Part shown: piece by piece, positions 26,378 through 34,723 of the stretch | Numbering within the stretch: position 1 is the first letter of the stretch | Layout: the number at the start of each line of letters is the position of its first letter | Origin: Luteimonas aestuarii | GTDB lineage: Bacteria; Pseudomonadota; Gammaproteobacteria; Xanthomonadales; Xanthomonadaceae | Direction: 5' to 3' | NCBI RefSeq assembly: GCF_004357985.1 | Contig: NZ_SMTF01000023.1 | Coordinates: 1 to 35,139 of the forward strand | Length of the DNA stretch: 35,139 nt | Translations under genes and position numbers: made by a program | The notes under the pieces: generated by a model | The model's input: only the letters and a program-made list of their open reading frames with translations | The model's database searches: none | What the model was told of the DNA's origin: nothing

Positions 26378-26905
26378 TCAATCGTCGGCAACCCGATCTC
26401 CGCCCGCATCCGCTGCGCGCAGCCCGCGCTTCGGCATCCTCAGCGTGCGCGTGCCGCTATACCGGTCATGCCAGGTCAGCCGGTCGCGATCGAACCATGC
26501 CCACCAGAATCCCGCGCCGGCCGCGACGAGTGAGAGGCAGCCGATCCCGTAGCGCATCCAGAGCGTGCGCCAGGCGGGCGTTTCACCCACGACATCCGTC
26601 ACCCGCAAGCGCCAGGGCCGCATGCCCAGCGTCTGTCCACCGCGCCGCCAGCTGAGCGTTGCGTACAGCCCGGTCGCGCCCCAGCATGCCAACCACTGCA
26701 TCCACCACAGCACGCTGTACGGCGCGATGTTATGGCGCACGTCGCCATGCAGCGCGGCGTCCAGCAGGATGAAGGGCACGGCCACCAGGAACCACAGCGC
26801 GATCACCGGCAGCAGGTCGTAGAGCAACGAAAGCATCCGCCAGCCGACGAGTGCGCGCGGTCGCGAATCGACCGTATGGCCCGTGCCGACCATATCGTCA
26901 GCCAT
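26378..26905 (-). CDS. RDD family membrane protein
   Basis: A 175-residue integral membrane protein with three to four helices. The RDD-domain features are RALVGWRMLSLLYDLLPVIALWF (about 17-39), in which the first Arg and the Asp stand at the usual places, and GGQTLGMRPWRLRV (about 89-102). The end (DRDRLTWHDRYSGTRTL) is typical. The family function is uncertain; some members affect ion or proton balance. It is convergent with lptG and divergent from the GH16 gene. A Met at residue 5 is an alternative start. Confidence 0.88.
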   Translation of the reverse strand: MADDMVGTGHTVDSRPRALVGWRMLSLLYDLLPVIALWFLVAVPFILLDAALHGDVRHNIAPYSVLWWMQWLACWGATGLYATLSWRRGGQTLGMRPWRLRVTDVVGETPAWRTLWMRYGIGCLSLVAAGAGFWWAWFDRDRLTWHDRYSGTRTLRMPKRGLRAADAGGDRVADD

Positions 26906-26987
26906 CGGCCCTGCCCGGATGGGTGGCTTTAGGGGCTGGTATCCTGCAGGGCATCGAATCGGTCATGCGTGGCGCGGAGGTGGCGTG

Positions 26988-27830
26988 ATGAAGCAAGTAT
27001 TGCACCTGATGCTCGCGGCGACGATGGCAGTGGGCATGCCGAGCGGCCGCGCAGGCAACGTGCCCGCAGCGGACGCAGCGCTCGGTGAGGGCGAGTGGCG
27101 TTTCAGCGACGCGCCGGTCTGGCAGGACGAATTCGACTACGAAGGCCAGCCCGATCCCGCGAAGTGGGGATATGACCTTGGGGGCACAGGCTGGGGCAAC
27201 AACGAACTCCAGTACTACACCGATCGCGCGCACAACGTACACGTCGCCGAGGGCATGCTGACCATCGTCGCCCGCCGAGAGGATCATGAAGGCAATGCCT
27301 ACACCTCCGCGCGACTGGTCTCGAAGCACAAGGGTGACTTCCTCTACGGCCGTTTCGAGGTCCGTGCCAAGCTGCCGACCGGGTTGGGCACCTGGCCTGC
27401 GATCTGGATGCTGCCCACCGACCAGGCATACGGTGGCTGGCCCCATTCGGGCGAGATCGACATCATGGAACACGTGGGTTACGACCCCGGCGTGGTCCAC
27501 GCCAGCGTGCACACCGGGGCCTACCACCACAGCATCGGCACGCAGAAGACAGCGACGAAGCGGGTCCAGGGCGTGGGTGAAGATTTCCACGTCTATCGCG
27601 TCGACTGGACGCCGCGCGACATCCGCGCCTTCATCGACGGCGAGGAGGTCTTCGTCTTCGCCAACGAGGGCACGGGTCCCGCGGCCTGGCCGTTCGACCA
27701 GCGCTTCCATTTGCTGCTCAACATCGCCGTGGGCGGCGACTGGGGCGGACAGAAGGGCGTGGACGAAACGGCATTCCCTGCCTCGATGGTGGTGGACTGG
27801 GTGCGGGTGCATGCCCTGGAGAACCCCTGA
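26988..27830 (+). CDS. Glycoside hydrolase family 16 beta-glucanase (laminarinase-like)
   Basis: A 280-residue secreted enzyme with a signal peptide (MKQVLHLMLAATMAVGMPSGRAG). The GH16 catalytic motif ExDxxE is GEIDIMEHVG, with Glu156 as nucleophile, Asp158 and Glu161 as acid/base. Supporting blocks are WGNNELQYYTDR (69-80), YGRFEVRAKLPTGLGTWPAIWMLP and FHLLLNIAVGGDWGG. This pattern fits endo-1,3-beta-glucanases (laminarinases) that cut fungal or algal glucan. GGAGG lies 8 bases before the ATG. The gene stands 24 bases upstream of xerD on the same strand, an unusual neighbour for it. Confidence 0.92.
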   Translation: MKQVLHLMLAATMAVGMPSGRAGNVPAADAALGEGEWRFSDAPVWQDEFDYEGQPDPAKWGYDLGGTGWGNNELQYYTDRAHNVHVAEGMLTIVARREDHEGNAYTSARLVSKHKGDFLYGRFEVRAKLPTGLGTWPAIWMLPTDQAYGGWPHSGEIDIMEHVGYDPGVVHASVHTGAYHHSIGTQKTATKRVQGVGEDFHVYRVDWTPRDIRAFIDGEEVFVFANEGTGPAAWPFDQRFHLLLNIAVGGDWGGQKGVDETAFPASMVVDWVRVHALENP

Positions 27831-27854
27831 GCCCACGCCGGTGACGGGATCGCG

Positions 27855-28805
27855 ATGAGCCCGCGCACTCCCGCCGAGCGTCGCGAGCAGGCGATGCGCC
27901 TGCCGCCGCTGCGCGAGACGGACACGACCGAGATCGAACGCTTCCTGGACGCCTTGTGGGCGGAGCAGGGGCTGGCGCGTGCCTCGCTGGACAGCTATCG
28001 CCGCGACCTGCAGGGGCTGGCGCGCTGGCGCGACCGCGAAGGCGGGTTGGCGGGTGCGCAGCGCAGCGACCTGTTCGATTACCTCAAGTGGCGCAGCCAG
28101 TCCGGCTACTCGCCGCGCAGCAATGCACGCCTGCTGTCGACCTTGCGCACCTTCTACGCCGCCTGCGTGCGCCGTGGGCAACGCGACGATGATCCCTCCG
28201 CGCTGCTGGAGCCTCCGCGTCCGGTGCGCGCCTTGCCGAAGGCGTTGGGTGAGGGGCAGGTGGATGCCTTGTTGGGCGCGCCTGACGTGCAGACGCCCGT
28301 CGGGCTGCGCGACCGCGCGATGCTGGAACTGATGTACGCCTGCGGCCTGCGCGTCAGTGAGCTGGTCAACCTGCCGGCGACGGCCGTCAACCTGCGCCAG
28401 GGCGTGCTGCGGGTGATGGGCAAGGGCAGCAAGGAACGACTGGTGCCACTGGGCGAAGAGGCGCAGCACTGGCTGGAGCGCTACCTGGCCGAAGCCAGGC
28501 CGGTCCTGGCCGGCAAGCGATCCCTGTCTGATCTGTTCGTCAACCCGTCCGGCACCGCGCCGACACGGCAGCAGTTCTGGTCGGCGATCAAGCGCCATGC
28601 AGCCGCGGCCGGCATCGACCCGGCCCGCATCAGCCCGCACGGCCTGCGCCACAGTTTCGCCACCCACCTGCTGAACCACGGTGCCGACCTGCGTGCGCTG
28701 CAGATGCTGTTGGGCCACAGCTCGTTGTCCACCACGCAGATCTACACCCACGTGGCACGCGAAAAGCTCAAGCAGCTCCACGCAAAACACCACCCGAGGG
28801 GGTGA
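27855..28805 (+). CDS. xerD: Site-specific tyrosine recombinase XerD
   Basis: A 316-residue tyrosine recombinase. The catalytic set is complete: Arg166 (CGLRVSEL), Lys190 ([12 protein letters not shown]), His262 and Arg265 ([14 protein letters not shown]), His288 ([10 protein letters not shown]) and nucleophile Tyr297 (QIYTHV). It pairs with XerC at dif to resolve chromosome dimers. XerD rather than XerC is supported by the downstream dsbC, as in the E. coli xerD-dsbC order. An extra N-terminal stretch of about 20 residues precedes the core-binding domain. The C-terminus HHPRG is normal, so the repeat array that starts at the stop codon has not changed the protein. Confidence 0.94.
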   Translation: MSPRTPAERREQAMRLPPLRETDTTEIERFLDALWAEQGLARASLDSYRRDLQGLARWRDREGGLAGAQRSDLFDYLKWRSQSGYSPRSNARLLSTLRTFYAACVRRGQRDDDPSALLEPPRPVRALPKALGEGQVDALLGAPDVQTPVGLRDRAMLELMYACGLRVSELVNLPATAVNLRQGVLRVMGKGSKERLVPLGEEAQHWLERYLAEARPVLAGKRSLSDLFVNPSGTAPTRQQFWSAIKRHAAAAGIDPARISPHGLRHSFATHLLNHGADLRALQMLLGHSSLSTTQIYTHVAREKLKQLHAKHHPRG

Positions 28806-29170
28806 GGAGACCCTGCTTGCGCGGCACTGCCGCGCAGGGTCTCCGAACGCCCCGCGTGCTTCGCGGGGCCGGATGAGGAGACCCTGCTTGCGCGGCACTG
28901 CCGCGCAGGGTCTTTGAACGCCCCGCGTGCTTCGCGGGGCCGGATGAGGCAAGCCTGCTTGCGCGGCACTGCCGCGCAGGGTCTCCGAACGCCCCGCGTG
29001 CTTCGCGGGGCCGGATGAGCAGACAAGACACGCGTTTGCGAGGCACTGCCTCGTGGGCTCGCCGAGCGCCCGGCCACGGATGGCCGAGCCGGGGTTTCCG
29101 AAGCGGTTGAAGCATCGCCATGGATGGCGTGACGCCATGTGCCAGGGAACGCAACGCGCGGCATGCAGCA
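28805..29170. repeat. Structured tandem repeat array 2 with terminal module
   Basis: Units start at equivalent points 28816, 28887, 28958 and 29035, giving spacings of 71, 71 and 77 bases. Unit 1 has outer stem GAGACCCT (28807-28814) with AGGGTCTC (28836-28843), the same one-sided GCTT bulge (28815-28818) and inner stem GCGCGGC/GCCGCGC around ACT. A CGAAC linker leads to hairpin B, GCCCCGCG/CGCGGGGC around TGCTT (28849-28869), then CGGATGAG. Unit 2 keeps the outer stem with one G-T pair; unit 3 keeps little of it. The last part (about 29031-29160) aligns without gaps to the end of array 1. Confidence 0.9.
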
Positions 29171-29344
29171 CAAGGATCGCGAATACCCAGCCAAAACGGG
29201 TTCTTCCCCGAGCGAGGGGCAGGCGCGGACGCAGGGTGCCGCAGGTCCGGCGCCACCGAAAGTCGCGGCCCGGGGTGTTTTCATCCACCGGCCAGACAGC
29301 CGCCCCGTGCGACAATCCCCGCTTTCCGCAGTTGCATTCGCCCC
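29171..29344. other. dsbC upstream region
   Basis: With array 2 this completes a gene-free stretch of 539 bases between xerD and dsbC. It holds no recognisable gene. The dsbC promoter probably lies near its end. Confidence 0.5.
29311..29316 (+). promoter_or_regulatory. Possible -10 element of dsbC
   Basis: GACAAT, 28 bases before the dsbC ATG, is a fair -10 match. No convincing -35 box is seen at the right distance. Confidence 0.3.
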
Positions 29345-30160
29345 ATGAAGCCACTTTTCATCGCCTTGTTCAGCGCCTTCAGCCTGACCGCCTGCGCGCA
29401 ACAGACCGACGCCGAGGCTGCGCAGGACCCGGCCAATGCCGCGTCGGCCGCCGCGCCTGCCGTGGCGCAGATCGAGACGACGCCGGGCACGCCCGAGGAC
29501 CGCGCGCGCCAGGCCATCCTGTCGATCAACCCCAACCTGGCCATCGAACTGATCGATGAAGCGCCGATCCCGGGGTTCCGCGAAGTGGTGGTCTCGGGCC
29601 AGGCGATCTACGTCAGCGACGACGGCAAGTACCTGCTGCAGGGCAACCTGTTCGATGTCCAGCAGAAGCGTGACCTCAGCCAGGCGGGCCTGTCGAAGGT
29701 GCGTCGCGGCCTGGTGGAGCAGGTCCCCGCGAGCGAGCGCATCGTGTTCGCGCCGGCCAATCCCAAGCACACCGTGACCGTATTCACCGACGTGGAGTGC
29801 GGCTACTGCCGCCGCCTGCACGAGGAAATCGCCGACTACAACAAGCGCGGCATCGCCATCGAGTACCTTGCCTTCCCGCGCATGGGGCTGGATAGCGACG
29901 ATGCCCGGCTGATGGTCTCGGTCTGGTGTTCGGCCGACCGCCGCAAGGCCCTCACCGACGCGAAGGCCGGCCGCAACGTGCCCCCGCGCGAATGCGACAA
30001 CCCGGTTGCCACGCACTACCAGCTCGGCCAGCGCATTGGCCTGACCGGCACGCCGCTGATCCTGGCGCAGGACGGCACCCAGATGCCGGGCTACATGCCG
30101 CCGGATGCGCTGCTGACGATGCTCGACGACCTGGCCGCGCGGGCTGCGGCCGCCGAGTAG
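29345..30160 (+). CDS. dsbC: Thiol:disulfide interchange protein DsbC
   Basis: A 271-residue disulfide isomerase. The active site is CGYC (Cys152-Cys155, after FTDVE), with the cis-proline at GTPLI and a second cysteine pair (VWCSADR and PRECDNP) that forms a structural disulfide. Residues about 55-125 form the dimerisation domain, followed by a linker. It rearranges wrong disulfides in periplasmic proteins. The N-terminus SLTACAQQ can be read either as a lipobox (Cys17) or as an AxA signal peptidase I site, so membrane anchoring is open. It also has an unusual Ala-rich linker (about 23-42) after the signal. It follows xerD, as in E. coli. Confidence 0.94.
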   Translation: MKPLFIALFSAFSLTACAQQTDAEAAQDPANAASAAAPAVAQIETTPGTPEDRARQAILSINPNLAIELIDEAPIPGFREVVVSGQAIYVSDDGKYLLQGNLFDVQQKRDLSQAGLSKVRRGLVEQVPASERIVFAPANPKHTVTVFTDVECGYCRRLHEEIADYNKRGIAIEYLAFPRMGLDSDDARLMVSVWCSADRRKALTDAKAGRNVPPRECDNPVATHYQLGQRIGLTGTPLILAQDGTQMPGYMPPDALLTMLDDLAARAAAAE

Positions 30161-30191
30161 GACGTCGCGGCCGGGCGAACCCGCGGGGCGA

Positions 30192-30197
30192 TACAAT
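30192..30197 (+). promoter_or_regulatory. Possible -10 element of purL
   Basis: TACAAT matches the sigma-70 -10 box at five of six positions and lies 33 bases before the purL ATG. The -35 region is GC-rich and unconvincing; a PurR-like operator was not recognised. Confidence 0.4.
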
Positions 30198-30230
30198 GAC
30201 GCCCCCACCGCACCCACGGTTCCCCCGGAC

Positions 30231-33200
30231 ATGATCGTGCTCGAGGGCCTGCCGGCCCTGTCGCCGTTCCGCCGCGAGCGGCTTGAAGCCCGCCTGCAGA
30301 CCCTCTCGCCGTCGATCCGGGTCGTGTCTGCCCGGCATGTCTACTGGGTTGAACCCGAGGACGGCGTGCGGCCGGACGAAGACGTGCTGTGTCGCGTGCT
30401 GCAGGCGCAACCCGATCCTGCTCCGGCCGACACCGGCACCACCACACGTTTCGTCGCCCCGCGACTGGGCACCATCTCGCCCTGGGCCAGCAAGGCCACC
30501 GAACTGCTGCGCGGCGCCGGCCAGCCGGTACGGCGCGTCGAGCGCGGCATGCGGATCGACCTCGCGGGTTGGCCGGACGACGCGGACGCCCGGGCCGCGC
30601 TTGCGAAGCAACTGCACGACCCGATGACGCAATCGCTGCTGGCCTCGCACGATGCCGCAGGCGGACTGTTCGCGACGCCGACGCGCGGAGAGGTGGAACG
30701 CATCGGGTTGGCGGACCTGGAGGCGGCCAATACGCGGCTGGGGCTCGCGCTGGCCGGGGACGAGATCGACTACCTGCGCCAGCGTTACGCCGAACTGGGT
30801 CGCGACCCGTCGGACGTCGAACTGATGATGTTCGCGCAGGCCAACTCCGAGCACTGTCGGCACAAGATCTTCAACGCCTCGTGGACCATCGATGGCGAGG
30901 CGCAGCCGCAATCGCTGTTCCGCATGATCAAGCACACCCATGCGCAGACGCCACAGCACACGCTCTCGGCGTACAGCGACAACGCGGCCGTGGTGGAAGG
31001 GTATGCCGCGCGCCGCTTCCGTCCGGACCCGTCCACGCACGAGTACCGCGCCGAGCCGGTGCGGGACAGCGCGTTCTGCATCAAGGTCGAAACCCACAAC
31101 CATCCCACCGCGATCTCGCCGTTCGCGGGCGCCAGCACGGGCGCCGGTGGCGAGATCCGCGACGAGGGCGCCACCGGGCGCGGCGGCAAGCCGAAGGCTG
31201 GCCTGGTCGGCTTCAGCGTGTCGCACCTGCGCATTCCGACGCTGCCGCAGCCGTGGGAACGGCCCCGCGCGCTGAACCCGCGCATGGCACCGGCGCTGGA
31301 GATCATGCTCGACGGCCCGCTGGGCGCGGCCGCGTTCAACAACGAGTTCGGCCGCCCGAACCTGCTCGGGTACTTCCGCAGCTTCGAACTGCAGCATGAC
31401 GGCGAGCCGCCGCGCGCCTACGACAAGCCGATCATGCTGGCCGGCGGGCTCGGCGCGATGGACCGGCCGATGGTGGACAAGCGCAAGCTCCGGCCCGGCG
31501 ACGCGGTGATCGTGCTGGGCGGGCCGGCGATGCTGATCGGCCTCGGCGGTGGCGCGGCGAGTTCCGTCGCCTCCGGCGAAAGCGCCGAAGACCTCGATTT
31601 CGCCTCGGTGCAGCGCGACAACCCGGAAATGGAACGCCGTTGCCAGGAAGTGATCGACCGCTGCGTTGCGCTCGGCGAGCGCAACCCGATCCAGTCGATC
31701 CACGACGTGGGCGCGGGCGGCCTGTCGAACGCCATCCCGGAACTGCTGCACGATTCCGGCGTGGGCGGCGTGATCGACCTGGGCAAGGTGCCCAGCGACG
31801 ATCCCTCGCTGTCGCCGATGCAGCTGTGGTGCAACGAATCGCAGGAACGCTACGTGCTCGGCATCCCGGTCGATCGCGTGGACGAATTCACCGCGCTGTG
31901 CGAGCGCGAGCGCTGCCCGTTCGCGGTGGTGGGCCATGCAACGGCGCTGGAACACCTGGTCGCTGGCTATGGCGCGACTGTCGACGACGTGCCCGACACG
32001 GCGCCGATCCATCTGCCCATGGACGTGCTGTTCGGCAAGGCGCCGAAGATGCATCGCGATACACAGCGCCCGGCGCCCGTGCGCTGGCGCGGCCTGAACA
32101 CGCAGGTGGTCGACCTGCGCGAGGCGGGCCTGCGTGTGCTGTCGCACCCCACGGTCGCGGCCAAGGGTTTCCTGGTGACCATCGGCGACCGCACTGTCGG
32201 TGGGCTGACCGCACGCGACCAGATGGTCGGCCCGTGGCAGCTGCCGGTGGCCGATTGTGCGATCACCTTCAGCGGTTTCGAGGGCGATGCCGGCGAGGCG
32301 ATGGCGATTGGTGAGCGTACGCCGCTGGCGCTGATCGACTCCGCCGCGGCCGCGCGCATGGCGGTGGGAGAGGCCATCACCAACCTGTGCGCCGCGCCGG
32401 TGGATGCGCTGGAGCGCATCAAGCTGTCTGCGAACTGGATGGCCGCGGCCGGCCACGAAGGCGAGGACGCGAAACTGTTCGATGCAGTGCAGGCCGTGGG
32501 CATGGAACTGTGCCCGCAGCTCGACCTGTCGATCCCGGTCGGCAAGGATTCGCTGTCGATGCAGGCGCAGTGGCGCGCCGATGGCGAGATGCACAAGAGT
32601 GTGTCGCCGGTGTCGCTGGTGGTCACCGCGTTCGCGCCGGTGGCCGACGTGCGCCTGCAGTTGACGCCCTTGCTGTCGACGGCACCCGACACCGAGCTGT
32701 GGCTGATCGGCCTGGGCGCGGGCAAGCAGCGCCTGGGCGGCTCGATCCTGGCGCAATGCTTCGATGCCTTCGGTGGCGCCTGCCCGGACCTCGACGAGCC
32801 GGATCGGTTGCGTGCTTTCTTCGAGTTGATCCGCGATGCGCGCGAGGCCGGCGTCTTGCTCGCCTACCACGATCGCTCCGACGGCGGCACGTTCGCCGCG
32901 CTGTGCGAGATGGCGTTCTGTTCGCATCGTGGCCTCGACATCGACCTCGATGGCTGGGGCGAGGACCGCGCCGACGATGCCTTCCGCACCCTGTTCGCGG
33001 AGGAGCTGGGCGCCGTGGTGCAGATCCACGGGGAGGATCGTGCCGAGTTCGCCGACCTCATCGCCCGCCACGGCCTGGTGGAGTGTGCGCAACGCATCGC
33101 GCGACCTGCGGCCGGGGACACCATCCGCGTACTGCAGGAGGGCGAGCCCATCGCCGAATGGCGCTGGCAGGAACTGTTCGATGCGTGGTGGTCGGTCAGC

Positions 33201-34109
33201 CATGCCATGCAACGGCTGCGCGACAATCCGGAGTGCGCGGATGAAGAGCGTGCGTCGGCGCGTGCGTTCGATGCGCCGGGCCTGGGGCCACGGTTGACGT
33301 TCGATCCTGCCGAAGACATCGCGGCACCGTACGTTTCCACCGGCAAGCGGCCGCGCGTCGCGATCCTGCGCGAGCAGGGCGTCAACGGCCAGGTCGAGAT
33401 GGCGGCCGGCTTCGACCAGGCAGGGTTCACTGCGATCGACGTGCACATGGACGACCTGGTGTCCGGACGCGTTGCGCTGGATGGGTTTTCCGGCCTCGTG
33501 GCCTGCGGTGGCTTCAGCTACGGCGACGTATTGGGCGCCGGACGCGGCTGGGCAACGTCGATCCTCGAGCGCAATGCGTTGCGCGATGCCTTCGCTGCGT
33601 TCTTCGCCCGCGGCGACACCTTCTCGCTGGGTGTCTGCAATGGCTGCCAGATGATGTCGCAGCTGAAGGACGTCATCCCCGGTGCCTCGCACTGGCCCCG
33701 GTTCCTGCGCAACCGCAGCGAACAGTTCGAAGCGCGACTGGGCCTGCTGGAGGTGTCCGGGTCACCGTCGCTGTTCTTCAGCGGCATGGCTGGTTCGCGC
33801 ATCCCCGTTGCCATTGCCCATGGCGAGGGCCGGGCTGCGTTCGATGCAGAGGGTGACGCCGCCGCCGCACGCGTGGCCCTGCGCTATGTCGATGGCGCAG
33901 GCGCGCATGCAACCGGGTATCCGGCCAATCCCAACGGCTCGACCGACGCCATCGCGGGTCTTTGCAGCGAAGACGGCCGTGCCACCATCCTGATGCCGCA
34001 TCCCGAGCGCACGCTGCGCAGCGCGAACTTCAGCTGGGCACCTGCAGATTGGTGCGAGGCGTCTCCCTGGCTGCGGATGTTTCGCAACGTGCGCGTCTGG
34101 ATGGGGTAG
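30231..34109 (+). CDS. purL: Phosphoribosylformylglycinamidine synthase (large, fused PurL)
   Basis: A 1292-residue enzyme of purine synthesis that turns FGAR into FGAM using ATP and glutamine. It has the fused gammaproteobacterial plan: an N-terminal PurS-like domain, a linker, two AIRS-type synthetase halves (with [26 protein letters not shown] [19 protein letters not shown] and [18 protein letters not shown]), and a C-terminal glutamine amidotransferase with Cys1136 ([10 protein letters not shown]), His1257 and Glu1259 (MPHPERTL). The length nearly equals E. coli PurL (1295). It ends FRNVRVWMG. It stands alone, with dsbC upstream and a long non-coding region downstream. Confidence 0.97.
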   Translation: MIVLEGLPALSPFRRERLEARLQTLSPSIRVVSARHVYWVEPEDGVRPDEDVLCRVLQAQPDPAPADTGTTTRFVAPRLGTISPWASKATELLRGAGQPVRRVERGMRIDLAGWPDDADARAALAKQLHDPMTQSLLASHDAAGGLFATPTRGEVERIGLADLEAANTRLGLALAGDEIDYLRQRYAELGRDPSDVELMMFAQANSEHCRHKIFNASWTIDGEAQPQSLFRMIKHTHAQTPQHTLSAYSDNAAVVEGYAARRFRPDPSTHEYRAEPVRDSAFCIKVETHNHPTAISPFAGASTGAGGEIRDEGATGRGGKPKAGLVGFSVSHLRIPTLPQPWERPRALNPRMAPALEIMLDGPLGAAAFNNEFGRPNLLGYFRSFELQHDGEPPRAYDKPIMLAGGLGAMDRPMVDKRKLRPGDAVIVLGGPAMLIGLGGGAASSVASGESAEDLDFASVQRDNPEMERRCQEVIDRCVALGERNPIQSIHDVGAGGLSNAIPELLHDSGVGGVIDLGKVPSDDPSLSPMQLWCNESQERYVLGIPVDRVDEFTALCERERCPFAVVGHATALEHLVAGYGATVDDVPDTAPIHLPMDVLFGKAPKMHRDTQRPAPVRWRGLNTQVVDLREAGLRVLSHPTVAAKGFLVTIGDRTVGGLTARDQMVGPWQLPVADCAITFSGFEGDAGEAMAIGERTPLALIDSAAAARMAVGEAITNLCAAPVDALERIKLSANWMAAAGHEGEDAKLFDAVQAVGMELCPQLDLSIPVGKDSLSMQAQWRADGEMHKSVSPVSLVVTAFAPVADVRLQLTPLLSTAPDTELWLIGLGAGKQRLGGSILAQCFDAFGGACPDLDEPDRLRAFFELIRDAREAGVLLAYHDRSDGGTFAALCEMAFCSHRGLDIDLDGWGEDRADDAFRTLFAEELGAVVQIHGEDRAEFADLIARHGLVECAQRIARPAAGDTIRVLQEGEPIAEWRWQELFDAWWSVSHAMQRLRDNPECADEERASARAFDAPGLGPRLTFDPAEDIAAPYVSTGKRPRVAILREQGVNGQVEMAAGFDQAGFTAIDVHMDDLVSGRVALDGFSGLVACGGFSYGDVLGAGRGWATSILERNALRDAFAAFFARGDTFSLGVCNGCQMMSQLKDVIPGASHWPRFLRNRSEQFEARLGLLEVSGSPSLFFSGMAGSRIPVAIAHGEGRAAFDAEGDAAAARVALRYVDGAGAHATGYPANPNGSTDAIAGLCSEDGRATILMPHPERTLRSANFSWAPADWCEASPWLRMFRNVRVWMG

Positions 34110-34493
34110 GCGTCGGCATGCGGTTCGGGGGCCAGGGTGGGCGACGGCATCGCTGCTGGCCTCAAGGCAACCTCCGGTCGGGGAATGCCCGCCTGTGCAA
34201 TCGACTCGAAGCGTCCACGTGCGTCAAGCGCGATCAAGGGTGTGCCCACAAGTCTGCAGCGATCCGATGCCTGCGTGATCACGTGATCGAACGCCTGGAT
34301 CATCGCGGTCAGCGTGAACACCCGACCAGGCCCGGGCGACACACCCATTCGGACGGGTATCTGCAGATTCCTTTTGATTCAGTTCTTTGCAGCGATCTTC
34401 GAAATGGCTTCAGGAACATGAAGCGATAAATCCCCGGTCGCCTCCTGAATGTGGCAGGCCCGTTCATTACATCCTCTCCTGTTGCACAGACCC

Positions 34494-34522
34494 TTGACCA
34501 ATCCCTCGTGGCCCGCGAGTAT
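34494..34522 (+). promoter_or_regulatory. Possible promoter of the adhesin leader or a small RNA
   Basis: TTGACC (34494-34499) matches the -35 consensus at five positions. With a 17-base spacer the -10 would be GAGTAT (34517-34522), which keeps the important A at position 2 and T at position 6. Transcription would start near 34530, giving a leader of about 190 bases before the adhesin ATG. Confidence 0.35.
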
Positions 34523-34638
34523 CGGGTCACAGTTTACGGTTCCGGGGGGGTTCAGTTGTCTGCACTGAGTGATTGCAAGACGCGCGAGACCGCGCCCGAC
34601 CTGCCACACCCCTCCGCACCAATCCACACCTGATCTTC

Positions 34639-34693
34639 GCGCCCGTTCGCATCGCCTCTGGCGACGTGCGACGGGGGCGTTTTCGCTTTTTTC
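34639..34693 (+). terminator. Rho-independent terminator in the leader of the adhesin gene
   Basis: A long hairpin with arms CGCCCGTTCGCATCGCC and GGCGACGTGCGACGGGGGCG around a TCT loop gives about 16 pairs with small bulges. It is followed at once by TTTTCGCTTTTTT. It lies on the plus strand and ends about 30 bases before the ATG at 34724, so it would stop any transcript entering from upstream unless it is bypassed or refolded. Confidence 0.8.
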
Positions 34694-34723
34694 TCGCCAA
34701 TACAATCCATAGGGACTGCCGGA

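Larger units (their letters stand above)
34110..34723. other. Long intergenic/leader region between purL and the adhesin gene
   Basis: About 610 bases without a supported gene. The first 380 bases show no clear signal except a GGCCAG/CTGGCC inverted repeat soon after purL. From about 34490 there is a promoter-like TTGACC, then about 120 bases of unknown leader, then a strong terminator hairpin ending about 30 bases before the adhesin start codon. Minus-strand frames of up to 176 codons cross the region but overlap the adhesin reading frame and resemble nothing known. Confidence 0.55.

Noticed and set aside
25921..29170. A CRISPR array
   Set aside because: The repeats are 71-77 bases, contiguous, contain two hairpins each and have no unique spacers; no cas gene is nearby.
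28768..29256. Open frames through the repeat arrays that would give repetitive peptides
   Set aside because: The peptides are by-products of unit lengths and lack start signals. The paired base changes between units argue for structure, not coding.
29952..33692. A 1246-codon open frame on the minus strand
   Set aside because: It is the antisense shadow of purL. Its translation is rich in His, Arg, Gln and Ala with no recognisable domain, as expected opposite a GC-rich gene with third-position G/C bias.
33884..34348. A minus-strand frame at the end of purL and beyond
   Set aside because: About half lies opposite purL, and the rest resembles no known protein and has no ribosome site.
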